Positions 1 through 10,389 of a DNA stretch of 64,000 nt are shown one piece after another. How positions within the stretch are numbered: position 1 is the stretch's first letter; each line of letters starts with the position of its first letter. The position numbers were made by a program, and so were the translations under genes. Below the pieces are notes generated by a model. That model was given only the letters and a program-made list of their open reading frames with translations, made no database searches and had not been told where the DNA came from. The stretch comes from Epiperipatus broadwayi (lineage: Eukaryota > Onychophora > Udeonychophora > Euonychophora > Peripatidae): assembly GCA_028023455.1 (NCBI GenBank), contig JAQFVV010006427.1, positions 1,116,001 to 1,180,000 on the forward strand, read 5' to 3'.

Positions 1-261
1 ATTATTATATGTACAGCTAAGATATCGGTACATTACACCACTCTCCCAACAAGAGTAAAATGCATCATTTTTGATCATTTTATCTCTAAGAAATTCCTTT
101 TTCAATCTGAACTATTTACATTAATTTTATTTTTCCTAAGGGAAATCTTTGTTGACTATACTTTTCTTTCTTTTATGCTGACAACATTGCTCCCAATGAT
201 CCCATACTGAATGATGACCATGAGGACAACACTATTTTTGTGGTACAGGGATTTTAAATGA

Positions 262-299
262 GGCAGATGCAGAGTTTGCTGGCAGATGCAGAGTTTGCT
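262..299. repeat. 19-bp tandem duplication, two copies
   Basis: The unit ggcagatgcagagtttgct occurs twice back to back with no mismatch (262-280, 281-299). It is probably a simple replication-slippage duplication. Confidence 0.9.
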
Positions 300-639
300 T
301 GCTTATACTAGCTTACAAGTATGAAACGAAGCTTTATTTGCCGGTTTTCCCAAGCAAACTTTGAAAAAAGAAAAGTCACTGCGAATGACAAGATTCCTCT
401 ACTGTCCAATTCGAGTTATGTTTTGAAAATGAGGTATGAGATATGGGGACTCTGCCCCAAAGATGTGTTTCATGGCTTACTCTGGTTATTCCCAGTGCAC
501 ATTTTCACATAGAATGGGGACTTTCTCCTGAGAAGTGATCCCTGACAGTCCATTATGGGTGCTGATTTCATCCACCAACAGCTTTAACTTTTCCTTAAAA
601 CTTATTTCTATACTGGCTACCCTCCTTTCAATTGATTAC

Positions 640-1100
640 AATTTTTTATACAATCCTACCTTAATTTAGATTGATTTATATTATTTTAACCTTACAATAT
701 TATTTTAAATTCATACAAACATTATCTTAATACATTTATTTATATTAATCTTACAATATTATTTTTAAACCATTACAAACATTATTTTAACATATTTCTT
801 AACTTTCTTTTATTAACCTGCATGTATTCAGAAAAACTATTTTATTTTATTGTGCTACATTATTATTTTTATACAGATATTCTTATCTTAATTACTTTAA
901 ACCATTTATTTAATTTTCTTTTATTAACTTGTGTGTATTAAAAAAAACTTTTATTTTATTATGCTACTTTATTTTCTACAGATATCTATTTAACTTGGTT
1001 TTATTCTATGTATTTCTGTTATTTTATTCATTTTCTTAATATTACTTTAAACTATTAACTTGACACATTTATTTACGAATGCTTTCTTCTTAATGTGCAT
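640..1100. repeat. T-rich imperfect repeats of about 80-130 bp
   Basis: Phrases such as cttacaatattatttt, catttatttatatta and ttcttttattaac recur at irregular spacing of roughly 80 to 130 bp. The copies are heavily diverged and no clean unit boundary is visible. The region lies inside the candidate retroelement and has no open frame of note. Confidence 0.4.
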
Positions 1101-1843
1101 GTAAAAAATAAATCTTTTGTTCAGTGAAGCCTACATTTTTATTGTTTTCCAAAACATTTCATGATTGATTTTTTTTTAAATTTATTATTTTAGTTTCAAA
1201 TACAAAATTTTTCCGATTCAAGTTTATCACCTACATCAAAATAATTATATTTAACTCATAATCCACTTCCAGTTCTTATTGTTTCTGTTTATTACTCCAT
1301 CCATTAACTAACTCCTAAACTTTGTCAGGTGGTTTTTTTTTCTTTCTACTAACTCTATAATATAAGTTAACTTTCCCCTTTCATCTATCTCTTGTTTATA
1401 GTTTGTTGCTTTGTCTCTTTCCCATTATGTTCTATTTTCAACTTTATATAACTAAAAACCTTTATATTTAGCAACTTTCCATATTTTTTCAAACTGTCCT
1501 ACCTTATTTTTAATAATATCAATAATATTAACTGTCAAAAATTCATTTTCTATAGCCTTTTCAAATAAGACTGCACTATAAATGGCTTCTGTTTCAGCCT
1601 TAAAATCGTATCCCCTGCTCTTTCTTTTAACCCTTCTTTATTTTATGTCTATGCTTAAAATGAACACGAACATTTACTTCAACCTTTTTATTTCCTTGTA
1701 AAATCTCTTTTACGTTATCTTCTATCTTTATTATTTTCATTTCCAAACTGCTATACTTAATGCTGCCCTGGTCTATTAACTCTTGATCTACATTTTCTAA
1801 TTCCTCCTACCTTCACTTACATCTCATTACCTTGACTTTCTTT

Positions 1844-2092
1844 TCAAACTTCTCGACTTTCTTTAACAAAATCTAACTCTATGACTTCTATAGCTATCTT
1901 GTTTCTCTCTACATTACCCATTATTTCAGCCCTAATTTCTCTCACTTCTGCTCTGAGTTCACTAATTTCTCTCTTCAATTCTGCTTTGATCTCTTGTTGA
2001 CTTTGCCTGAATTTTTGACACATTTCTTTCATCAATTCTGCTTTGAACTCTTGCATTTCTTTCATCATATTCATCATCATTTTCATCAACAT
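1844..2092 (-). pseudogene. Coiled-coil ORF1/gag-like fragment (82 codons)
   Basis: The frame is rich in Glu, Lys, Met and Ala with hydrophobic residues at heptad spacing. A Met-rich start is followed by repeats such as EMQEFKAELMKEM, QQEIKAELKREI and SELRAEVREIRAEI across residues 10-60. This is a typical single long coiled coil. N-terminal coiled coils of this kind are common in LINE ORF1 proteins and in some retroelement Gag proteins, where they drive multimerisation around the RNA. No zinc knuckle or RNA-recognition motif follows, and the frame closes quickly into AT-rich sequence with stops. A similar Glu/Lys-rich coiled-coil frame lies on the minus strand near 26300-26840. I judge it a relic of a retroelement rather than a host gene. 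It starts at a non-ATG codon or the first internal Met. Confidence 0.45.
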
Positions 2093-2263
2093 CTGTGTCT
2101 CAGATATCTCTTCTTTTTCTTTCTCTATTATTTGTTTATTAAATTAACACTTTTGTTTAAAACAATTTAAATACTAACTGTTTATTTATTTTGTTAAACA
2201 AAACATATGACTGACTCCAACCCCTTTGTCCTTTTTGTATACCCGTTCTTAATGCCTTAACTC

Positions 2264-2403
2264 CACCCAAAATATCTAACTGTCTTTAATTATATCTTTT
2301 CATTTAAAGAAGAAAAAAAAGTTTTGGTCAGTTCACCCAAAATATCTAACTGTCTTTAATTCTATCTTTTCATTTAAAGAAGAAAAAAAAGTTTTGGTCA
2401 GTT
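2264..2403. repeat. 70-bp tandem duplication, two copies
   Basis: Copy one spans 2264-2333 and copy two 2334-2403. They differ at a single base (ttatatc versus ttctatc), so the duplication is recent. It lies just upstream of the coiled-coil frame, in the presumed leader of the candidate retroelement. Confidence 0.95.
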
Positions 2404-2690
2404 CTTTATTTAAATTATACCACTTTAAAATACAATTACACAATTTAGCGTTTCTTTGAATATTTACAAATAGTAAAAAAAAAAATTAATTAACTGTCAT
2501 TTATGATAGTTCTGCACCAACATTGGGTAAAGCCAATTGAACCAGGTGGTGTTTAGATCAGATCGATAAATAAACAATATCTAACATGCACTTTAACTCT
2601 TTAATAAAATAACATAATAATAATATAACTTGTAAAACTTTTATCAAAATATGTAACAATTGTATGTACAGCTAAAATATCGATACAATA

Positions 2691-2806
2691 TATATATAAA
2701 AGAAATATTTTGCGGGTTCATCCATGTTAAAAAATTTAAATATTGATATACCGACATTTTGACTTGATCACACAAGTCATCCACTGGGTGATATACATAT
2801 ATGATG
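2691..2806. mobile_element. Penelope-like element terminal fragment
   Basis: The block holds the phrases attttgcgggttcatcc, gacttgatcacacaag and atccactgggtgat. The same block recurs at 7976-8215, 39392-39520 and 40200-40325. At 39-40 kb it directly flanks a frame encoding a Penelope-type GIY-YIG domain, which is how this orphan end can be assigned. No coding sequence accompanies it here. Confidence 0.65.
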
Positions 2807-4619
2807 ATGAAAGCCAACCCTCTGGTTGAAATATTAAAATAATTTTATATACAAGTAATTTTTTTTCCTGTAATTTATTATTTTTTTATATATATTTCAT
2901 TTAGTTGGTTTTTTTATATATATTTTTTAGTTTTTATGTCTGATTGACTCTGGATGTTTTAACAGTAAAACATCTTTTTATTTTTCTTGAAGTATTTGTT
3001 TAGAATTTTTTAACCTTCTGTATTCGTGATAATATTCAGGTTTTCATTTTATTTAGATTCTCTTTTATTTATTTTATTTGTGAAAATTGTTCTTTGCAAG
3101 TCCCATAATATTTTTTGATTGCTTTCAAATAGCTTGCATTTTAAACCTTTTTTTCAGTCTTTATATAAATCAACCTATTCTAATACTCTCATGACAATCT
3201 TTTATTTCTGTTTAATTGCAGAACTGACTTGTGAAAACTCTAGTAATATTTTATCATCCTTTTCTAGGAACATTGCTTTCACTAAGTTATCAATAATCTT
3301 TGTGCTGATTTTAATATTTTGAAATATTGATTATTTTATTTCTAGATTTTGTGAGATTTTTTGCTTGGTTATTAATGATATTGAGCAATCTGTTAATGTT
3401 TAACAAACATTATCTCCTTTAAATAAAATAGATGCCCCTATCATTTGTTTAAATTAAACAAAGCATTATGCAATTTTCATGTTTGAATTCAAAACCTCCT
3501 TAGGTTTGTGATCCACTCATGTTTATTGTCGTGATCTTAGAATAGAGTAAATGAGTGGATTACTGTTCCTAACACATCATTAGTTTATGAATTTTTTTAT
3601 AATTTTGTCACTTTTTTTTGTACCTATGTACAATTATTTATAACTCTTATAACTATAAATTATTTTTATTGTTACATTTTATTTCAACTGCAAAATTACT
3701 AACATTGGGGGAAATGTATTATTTGTTCCAAATATGCATTTAAACGAGAAAAGATCTTGTTAGTTGGGGTAAACCAGTTTAGTTTCTTGATAATTCTGCT
3801 CCATCATTTTGGATTTATCTATGAGAAATAAATAATGTCATCAGTAGCAGCACTTGCAAATAATTATAGCCATCTTGACCCTCAGGATAAAAAATATTAA
3901 TTAATATACTAAATATGAGGTTTTGTGTTGATTGCACGAACCAGTTGGTGAACCCCACATTTATCGCATATAGACTAGGCTGGTTCATTACTCTGTTTAT
4001 TTAATATTTTGTGATAAGGTCTTTTAACTTTTTAATTTATAAATGTCATATTTTCCAATCAATTCTTACTTCAAATAATAGTATTATATAAATACACAAG
4101 CTATCTTAAATTACTTTTTATTAGGTTAGAACTTATTGTATGTTTTTTTAAATTTTATTAATGAAAAGTGTTTCTACACAAATAGAAAAAAATAATTAAA
4201 CTAAAATAAAAATAAATCTTATGCAAGTTTATACAAATTAATTCATAATTTTGATTTACAATAGAATTTAGAGTCTATATTTGAGAGTAAAGCAAATATA
4301 ATAAATTTTATTCTAATAAAGATGATTTAAGATTATTTGAGTTGTTATGAAAGATCGTTTAAAATAAGCATTTGTTAAAAATATAAAATTTATAATTGTT
4401 TACATAAATATTCAAAATTGCAAATTAAATTGACTTTATTTGCCGCCTTTTTTTAGTAGTCGCTATCTCGAATGGAGACTAAATATATATCTAAATAGCC
4501 ACTCGTTTTTGATAAACACACAGTTTTAATCATGATGCCAAATTGATTGATTTTTATAATGCTAAATATTTTTTTAAACATATAAATCATGATGTTAACC
4601 AGAAGAATTTGGTTAAAAT
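2807..4619. other. AT-rich stretch without recognisable features
   Basis: Mostly poly(T)-rich DNA. The only structure I see is a short inverted repeat: atccactcat near 3511 pairs with atgagtggat near 3551, giving a stem of about 13 bp around a 22-bp loop. Short open frames here have no recognisable motifs. Confidence 0.6.
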
Positions 4620-4817
4620 ATGAGAGAGAGAAAAGGAGAGGAAAAAAAAGGAAGAAAAAGATGGAGAGGAAAAGGAAGAGAGAGGGAGAAAGAAAATGAG
4701 GAGAGGGGGAGAAGGAAAGAAAGAGAGAGAGTGAGAGAGGATGAGAGAAAGGAAGAGAGAAATGTGGAGAGAGGGATAAAGGGAGAGAGAGGGGGAGAAG
4801 GGGTGGGAGATTGTTGA
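4620..4817 (+). repeat. Polypurine (GA-rich) tract of about 190 bp
   Basis: The plus strand is almost exclusively A and G for nearly 200 bases, with only a few T interruptions. The complementary strand is polypyrimidine. Long purine mirror tracts like this can adopt triplex (H-DNA) structure. Open frames on both strands, Arg/Glu/Lys-rich on plus and Ser/Pro/Leu/Phe-rich on minus, are products of this low complexity and not evidence of genes. The tract lies immediately upstream of a decayed gag-like region. Confidence 0.9.
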
Positions 4818-4852
4818 AAGTACAAAATAAAAAGAATTTAAAGCTAGTATAA

Positions 4853-5660
4853 AAAGAAATAGAAGTCTTGGTGAGGCAAATTAACAAAATCAAATTTAAA
4901 GATGATAGTCAGCAAAATGAAATAATTGACAGAATAAAGAAGTTAGAGGTTGACCATAGAAAAAAGTAAACAGATTAATGGATTGAATAATATCTCTGTG
5001 AAAACAGAAGTATATGATAGTAAATCTAAAGGGAATAATTTGGCCCCTCAATCACATAATAATACATCCAAAATAGTAAATCAGTGTTTAAAGATTACAA
5101 TATAATCATGCAATGTGTGTGAACTACTCATTAATTTTTTTAATAGTCTAGAAAAGTATTTCACTTTAAATTTGATGATGAAAATGCAAAACTCACAATG
5201 GTCTGTAACCATCCACAAGAGGCATCCCAAACCTTATTAGACTTCTTATTTATCCATCCACAGAATTTTAATAAATTTATGAAAGTATTATTAAATTGCT
5301 ACTGGAGTGAGAATTACTAAGAAGTCATCAAACAGGATTTCACAGAAAAGTGACAGCCTGTTGAGCTATATACTCCACAAAAGTGAATGAGAGCTCTCAC
5401 AGCTGACACATTATTGTAATGTCAGATTATCTTAATTGTGAGGCACAGCTTTTCAAGCCAATTTAAATAAATGCTAATTGAGCATAATCAGGCATACTAT
5501 AGAACAATTTGTTGAGCTGTTGAATATATTCAACAATAGAATGCCTATAACTTTTGAAAAAAAAATGGGGATCTAAATTCCCACAGAAAATGCCACATGG
5601 AAGGGATATTAGCCATCACATTAATGGAATCTAGTAAGAAAAAAAAAAAAAAAGATTCTC
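4853..5660 (+). pseudogene. Decayed gag/ORF1-like region
   Basis: Several plus-strand frame fragments follow one another with stops and shifts between them. The first (about 4853-4969) is Glu/Lys/Ile-rich and coiled-coil-like, ending in DRIKKLEVDHRKK. A second frame (from about 5212) reads PQNFNKFMKVLLNCYWSE, then a stop, then EVIKQDF. That piece resembles the frame at 25620-25871 (SQNFMDYRQHILYSFWSE), sharing QNF, a central Leu and WSE at the same spacing. I infer both descend from the same retroelement Gag/ORF1-like protein. No catalytic domain is visible, and the region ends in a poly(A) run near 5640. The family is not one I can name. Confidence 0.35.
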
Positions 5661-7912
5661 CACCATAGAGGAAAAAACGATCAATTAGAAGTTAATGAAT
5701 AATCAAGCAAACTGAAAATGGATTTCTAATGAATAAATATAAATATTATTACAGTCTAATCATGATTTTTAATTACCTTGAGTGTGATGTTTTGATATAA
5801 AGTAAAAAAGAAAGGAGTTAATATCCAAGATAAGAAGGATATTTTCAGAGATTGGGAGTTGTTTTTAACTGTTGATGTATGTTTGCTGTATTGTCAGTAT
5901 TAAAGATAGTCTGAGGATTCTGACATTGGCATAATAATGTAATAAATGTATGATATTCCATGAGGTATTATATATTTTAGGTCTGCATTAATCCATTATA
6001 AAGTTAAAAAAAAACAAACTCTAAGTCCCAAAAATGAAAAAGGCTTAATCTTTATGTTGGATATATCATCATCTACGAGTCTCTAATCCTCAAAAATTAC
6101 CCATGAGTAAGGAAGTAAGACTTTAATCTCCAAAGATTTTTTTAGATTTCAGATTTTAAGTTAATGGTAGTGCTTAAAGTGAGGTAGATCTGGTATTAAT
6201 GCTGCATATGTTCTTATGCTTTGGTAACTGGTTTTCTTTATCCAGGATTGCAAATCAGTGTTTATATAATTTGGATTGTTGAAAAACAGTCAAATTTCTA
6301 TTTAAAAAGAACTAACCAACCATCTCACTACTAGTTTAGTGAGAAATATAGCATAAAATGACATAATACCAGCTCATGAAACTGAAAAAAGTGAAACAAC
6401 TGAACATGATAAAAATTAGATAATTAAATGTAAAGATAAAATATAATTGGTCAATTTGGATATATGCCATGAAAAGTAATTCAATTTTATTTCCCATGAT
6501 AAATAGAGGTATTATAATTTTTTTATAACTAGCTACAAGTTAAAAAAAAGAAAAATGTTGTAATAGTATTGAATGGTGTAGAGAGGCATAGTTACATTAA
6601 ATTTAGGAGCTAGTAATAGAATACAACAATACACTCTCTTGTAAGTATTTTTATGTTTCTAGGCTTAAAGAAAAAAAAATATATGTATAACATTATCTTA
6701 TATTTGTATTAAAGAGAAAGTAAAACGGAATGTAATTTGCTTATTATAAAGAAACAAATTAGAGCTGTTACAATATATTAAAATCAATACTAAACACAAT
6801 TTGTTTCAAATTGAATTCCAATTTGTAAAAAAAAAAGCAGTATATTTTCTCTCCATTTATTTTCTCTCTCTTTATTGGTTTTTAATTTTTTTTAATTATT
6901 GTTGATAAAGAAGCATGTAATATATACTTAAAAATTGATTGATTAAAATAGATGTGATGAAAATAGATACGGCAATTTTGGAGATAGACAGCTTGATATG
7001 TTGAACCTGATTTTTGAAAAGTATATTTTCAAACATGGTGATGATTATCTATAAATTGGTTGAGATAATCAATTTAAATCAGAGTGTGATTTGTTAACAG
7101 AGAGAACTGGGGACTTAAAGCTGATTTCTATATCATAAAAAAAACTTCACAAGGAAACAATGTATAGTTAACTGCATTTTTCTAGGGTGAAAACCAGTTC
7201 AACAAGTTATGGTCAAATACAATAATGGTTCATGTTTCAGCAACTGAGTAGCTACAATTCCTTCCATGTGTTCACCTCTGCCTTAGTATATAGCTCTGCG
7301 TAAAAAAGAGAGGTACAAAATTCAGCTGTAGTTTGAAAAAAAATAACACCATTGTGATGGGGAGGAATTTTAGTCTAGAGGTTACAATTAACAACTCTTT
7401 TTAAAATTCTACTACTTGATAATATTAACATGTCAGTATACTATGGGCAAGAAGAAATATGCTGATGCTGATCATCCTACTTTCCATACTGGAAAAATAG
7501 AGTTGCCAGATTAAGAATAAAACAAATAAACAATTATTTGTGGCAATCTGAAATAATAATAAGAAATATAACTAACAGTTGCATTTAGGGAATAAAAAAG
7601 GTACCTAATAACCAGCCTGGAATAATAAGTGAAACCTTAAAGAGATCGATGAACTCTGAAAAAACGAACTGCTCAATACTGTTGGGATTACCACATATTA
7701 AATAACCAAAGTTATTCCCAAAAAAAGTAATGAGGTGCCACTTTAATAAGTTTTGGTTAACTGTACCAACCCAAAACAAATGAAAAATGCCCAGAGAGAA
7801 CAATGATGAGCAGGAATGTTATCATAGTTTGATTAACATTACCCCACAATAATTTGAGAAATTCACAGAGCCCTTCAATCTTTTGATTGGGTACAGGTTA
7901 AAATCTCATTAT
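5661..7912. other. AT-rich stretch, nothing recognised
   Basis: No repeat family, RNA gene or conserved frame recognised. The longest open frame here (minus strand, about 7585-7803) has no motif and low-complexity neighbours. Confidence 0.6.
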
Positions 7913-7914
7913 AG

Positions 7915-7947
<33 letters not shown>
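7913..7947. repeat. (TA)n(TG)n compound microsatellite
   Basis: An uninterrupted TA run passes directly into a TG run. It sits next to a Penelope-like terminal hairpin. The same TA/TG arrangement follows the 3' end of the Penelope-like copy at 51.4 kb. Confidence 0.9.
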
Positions 7948-7975
7948 TAAAACGAAGATTTGCATGGGTTAAATA

Positions 7976-8215
7976 TATAAAATACATATTTTGCAGGTTC
8001 ATCCGTGTTAAAAACTTTTAATATTAATATACTGATGTTTCGACTTGGTCACACAAGCCATCCACAGAACTGTGGATGGCTTGTGTGACCAAGTCAAAAC
8101 ATCAGTATATTAATATTAAAAGTTTTTAGGCTTGAGTGACCAAGTCGAAACATCAGTATATTAATATTAAAAGTTTTTAACACGGATGAACCCGCAAAAT
8201 ATGTATTATATATAT
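7976..8215. mobile_element. Penelope-like terminal repeat in a hairpin plus one tandem copy
   Basis: The first unit (about 7976-8066) carries the terminal block seen at 2.7, 39.4 and 40.2 kb. Its inverse follows after only two bases, giving a stem of about 57 bp (8010-8066 with 8069-8126) with one visible mismatch. The tip is gccatccacag aa ctgtggatggc. A further copy in the inverted orientation runs 8129-8215 and ends with acacggatgaacccgc. The unit is therefore arranged head to head and then tandemly, as expected for rearranged Penelope terminal repeats. No coding sequence remains. Confidence 0.7.
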
Positions 8216-8640
8216 ATGAACAATATAGAGTATATTTTAAAATAAATTTTTACTTCTTTGTCTTTGTCAACATTCTAAATATGTGATAAACAGCATTCGT
8301 ATTCATTCACACAGAACAGGGGATAAAATTCTTGTAAATGTCTAGATAAGTTTATAAATGTAAATTCATTGATAGCAGTCAACACTTAGACAATACTAAC
8401 ATCATTAATAGTCAGCAATTTCAATCTGCTGTGTTTATTTAAACATTAAACATTACAACATGTCCGCAGTGAGTGAAATTATTAATACAAAAGTTTAAAT
8501 AAACATCATTAAACAGGTAAATATAATCTATTCTGAATAAAGACTAACAAATAATCAATTATAACATTCAAACTACAATTATAACTTTCAAACTGCACTC
8601 CAACAATGTATTACTTAAATAATAAAGCTAATAATACTCA
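8216..8640. other. AT-rich stretch, nothing recognised
   Basis: No gene or repeat recognised apart from short A/T runs. It forms the target region for the downstream SINE insertion. Confidence 0.55.
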
Positions 8641-8784
8641 AGGCTAGTTAGTTGTTTTTTTTTTTTCTCATATGTCATAGCATCGGCCGGGACGCGAACC
8701 CACAACCGTCTGCAACCAACTACTTGCTTGCAAGGCGGATGCGATGACCTCTCGGCTAACAACGCTTGACTAGGCTAGTTAGTT
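8641..8784 (-). mobile_element. tRNA-derived SINE (or retroposed tRNA-like sequence) with 13-bp TSD
   Basis: The insertion is bounded by a perfect 13-bp direct repeat, aggctagttagtt, at 8641-8653 and 8772-8784. Read on the minus strand it has a box A-like element (ttagccgagagg, 8759-8748) and a box B-like element (ggttcgcgtcc, 8700-8690). The starts are 59 bases apart, longer than in a standard type I tRNA but near a long-variable-arm tRNA. It ends in 12 A (8666-8655) before the TSD. The last part, cccggccgatgc, resembles the 3' half of a tRNA with a GC-rich acceptor, but no matching 5' acceptor strand precedes box A, so this is not a functional tRNA gene. Poly(A) plus TSD indicates LINE-mediated insertion. 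It is much more GC-rich than its surroundings. Confidence 0.8.
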
Positions 8785-10389
8785 TTATAAATGCAAATTC
8801 ACAGAATTGCAGTTTGAATGTTACAATTGACTATTTCTTAGTCTAAATTTAGAGTAGGTTATATTTACCTAATTAATGAGGTTTATTGAAACTTCTTTGT
8901 ATGAATAATTTCACTCTCTGTGATCAATTTGCAATCTTTAGTATCTATATTGTAATGGTCAAACATGACAATCACTCTAGGGTAATTTGCATGCAGCTTC
9001 ACATTCCAACATCACATGATAAAAACTTCTCTTTTTATATCCTTCTAGACTCAGTTAGATGCAAGAGATTCTTATTATATTTTAATTACCATTGTTGATT
9101 GCAATAAATGACAAGTGCTAGAATAATGAGAAATTCTGATATATTTATGTATATACAATTATAATAACACAGCTGATAAAAATCCTCTGAGGAACAACAG
9201 TCTATTATTCTTTTACCTGGGATTGAATTTGATACAATAAGACTTAAAGATCTATTGCCATAGGATTTTACTTAACTGCACTAGTTAGTTTGATGTAAAA
9301 TTCACATGACTAGTTATTTACTTCCTCATTATGCATGACAATATACCACCCTATGCATCTTGCCTCTGGACAGTGACATACTTGCTGCACAGACTAACTA
9401 TAACTACTAATATCTATTAATATAACAGATCATAATCTAGTTTAAAAACTTATTAATCTTACAAGCTTTAGAATACGCTAAAAATTGTTTAATAAAATAT
9501 AGTATTAGAAGAACTAAACTAACATCAATCTTTTCAGGCTGTAGTACTTGGAAAACTAATGGTGATTCAATTATAAGGTAAACAAAATATCACATGAGCC
9601 CGACATTTTTAACACTTGTTTTAATATTAGTCAAATAAATATCAACAAATGCCTGCTTAGAAATCACACATCTACCTGTCATTAGTGGCTGAAACTTACA
9701 ACTAACTTGTAGAAATGGGCATTTACTTCGTCAATAATGATAATAATAAGTGTAAATGGAGAAACAATTACACTTAATTTATAAACAATAAAGATATATA
9801 TATATATATGGTAAAAATGAGCATTTACTGGATAAATACTACTCAAACTAAGTTACTTAGTGTGAGCAGCAAGAAATAGCATCTACTTCACACTCGTTTT
9901 TGGCCAATAAAAACTTTATATATACAAAACAGCCCAAAATAATAGTAAATTAGTTCAAAAAAATTTAATGTACATAAATATTTTTTCATTTACCTGCCTA
10001 TTCTAAACATGTGAGGGTATTTTGCTTAAAACTGTAAACTTTTATAACTATAAAAAGCAATATTTTTTAAAATTTATTTAACTGTCCATGCAGCCTTTTA
10101 TTTTATCCAGAGGCCATTAATCTGCATTATTTACATTAATGGTTAAGTTGTTATTCTAATTCTTAATACAGTTGTAGGCTAGTGGAAACTCTAACTTTAA
10201 TATAATTAACAAAATAATACTAAAGAAACTTTTAGTAAATGATGGGGGTTTGCAATAATTGACCAGTTGTTTGGTTATAAATATGTCTTTTAATGTTACA
10301 CCAACTGAACCATTGTATCTCTAATAAAATTAAGCGATCCATCATTATTCTGATTTCTAAACACACATATATAGGTACATACATAGATT
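8785..10389. other. AT-rich stretch, nothing recognised
   Basis: Contains short A/T and TA runs (for example 9794-9808) but no repeat shared with the rest of the window and no convincing frame. Confidence 0.55.

Larger units (their letters stand above)
1..2687 (-). mobile_element. Candidate decayed LTR-type retroelement (gag-like only), cut by window start
   Basis: Two 25-bp direct repeats (8-32 and 2663-2687, 23 of 25 bases identical) bracket this region. Read on the minus strand each begins TGTA, the usual start of an LTR. Only the edge of the left copy lies in the window, so LTR length cannot be measured. On the minus strand the region then holds a possible primer-binding-like stretch near 2505-2530 (TTGGTGCAGAACTATC) and a coiled-coil frame at 1844-2092. 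After that comes AT-rich DNA with no recognisable protease, reverse transcriptase or integrase. The order (LTR-like end, leader, coiled-coil frame, LTR-like end) fits a gag-only or internally deleted LTR element. Alternatives are a LINE ORF1 relic, or a chance short repeat flanking unrelated debris. Confidence 0.35.

Noticed and set aside
4453-4893. Open frames on both strands through the GA-rich tract
   Set aside because: They are the translation of a polypurine/polypyrimidine repeat. Composition is Arg/Glu/Lys or Ser/Pro/Leu/Phe only and no domain exists.
8654-8771. A functional tRNA gene on the minus strand
   Set aside because: A and B boxes and a tRNA-like 3' half exist, but no 5' acceptor strand pairs with the 3' end, box spacing is long, and the poly(A) tail with a 13-bp TSD shows a retroposed SINE.
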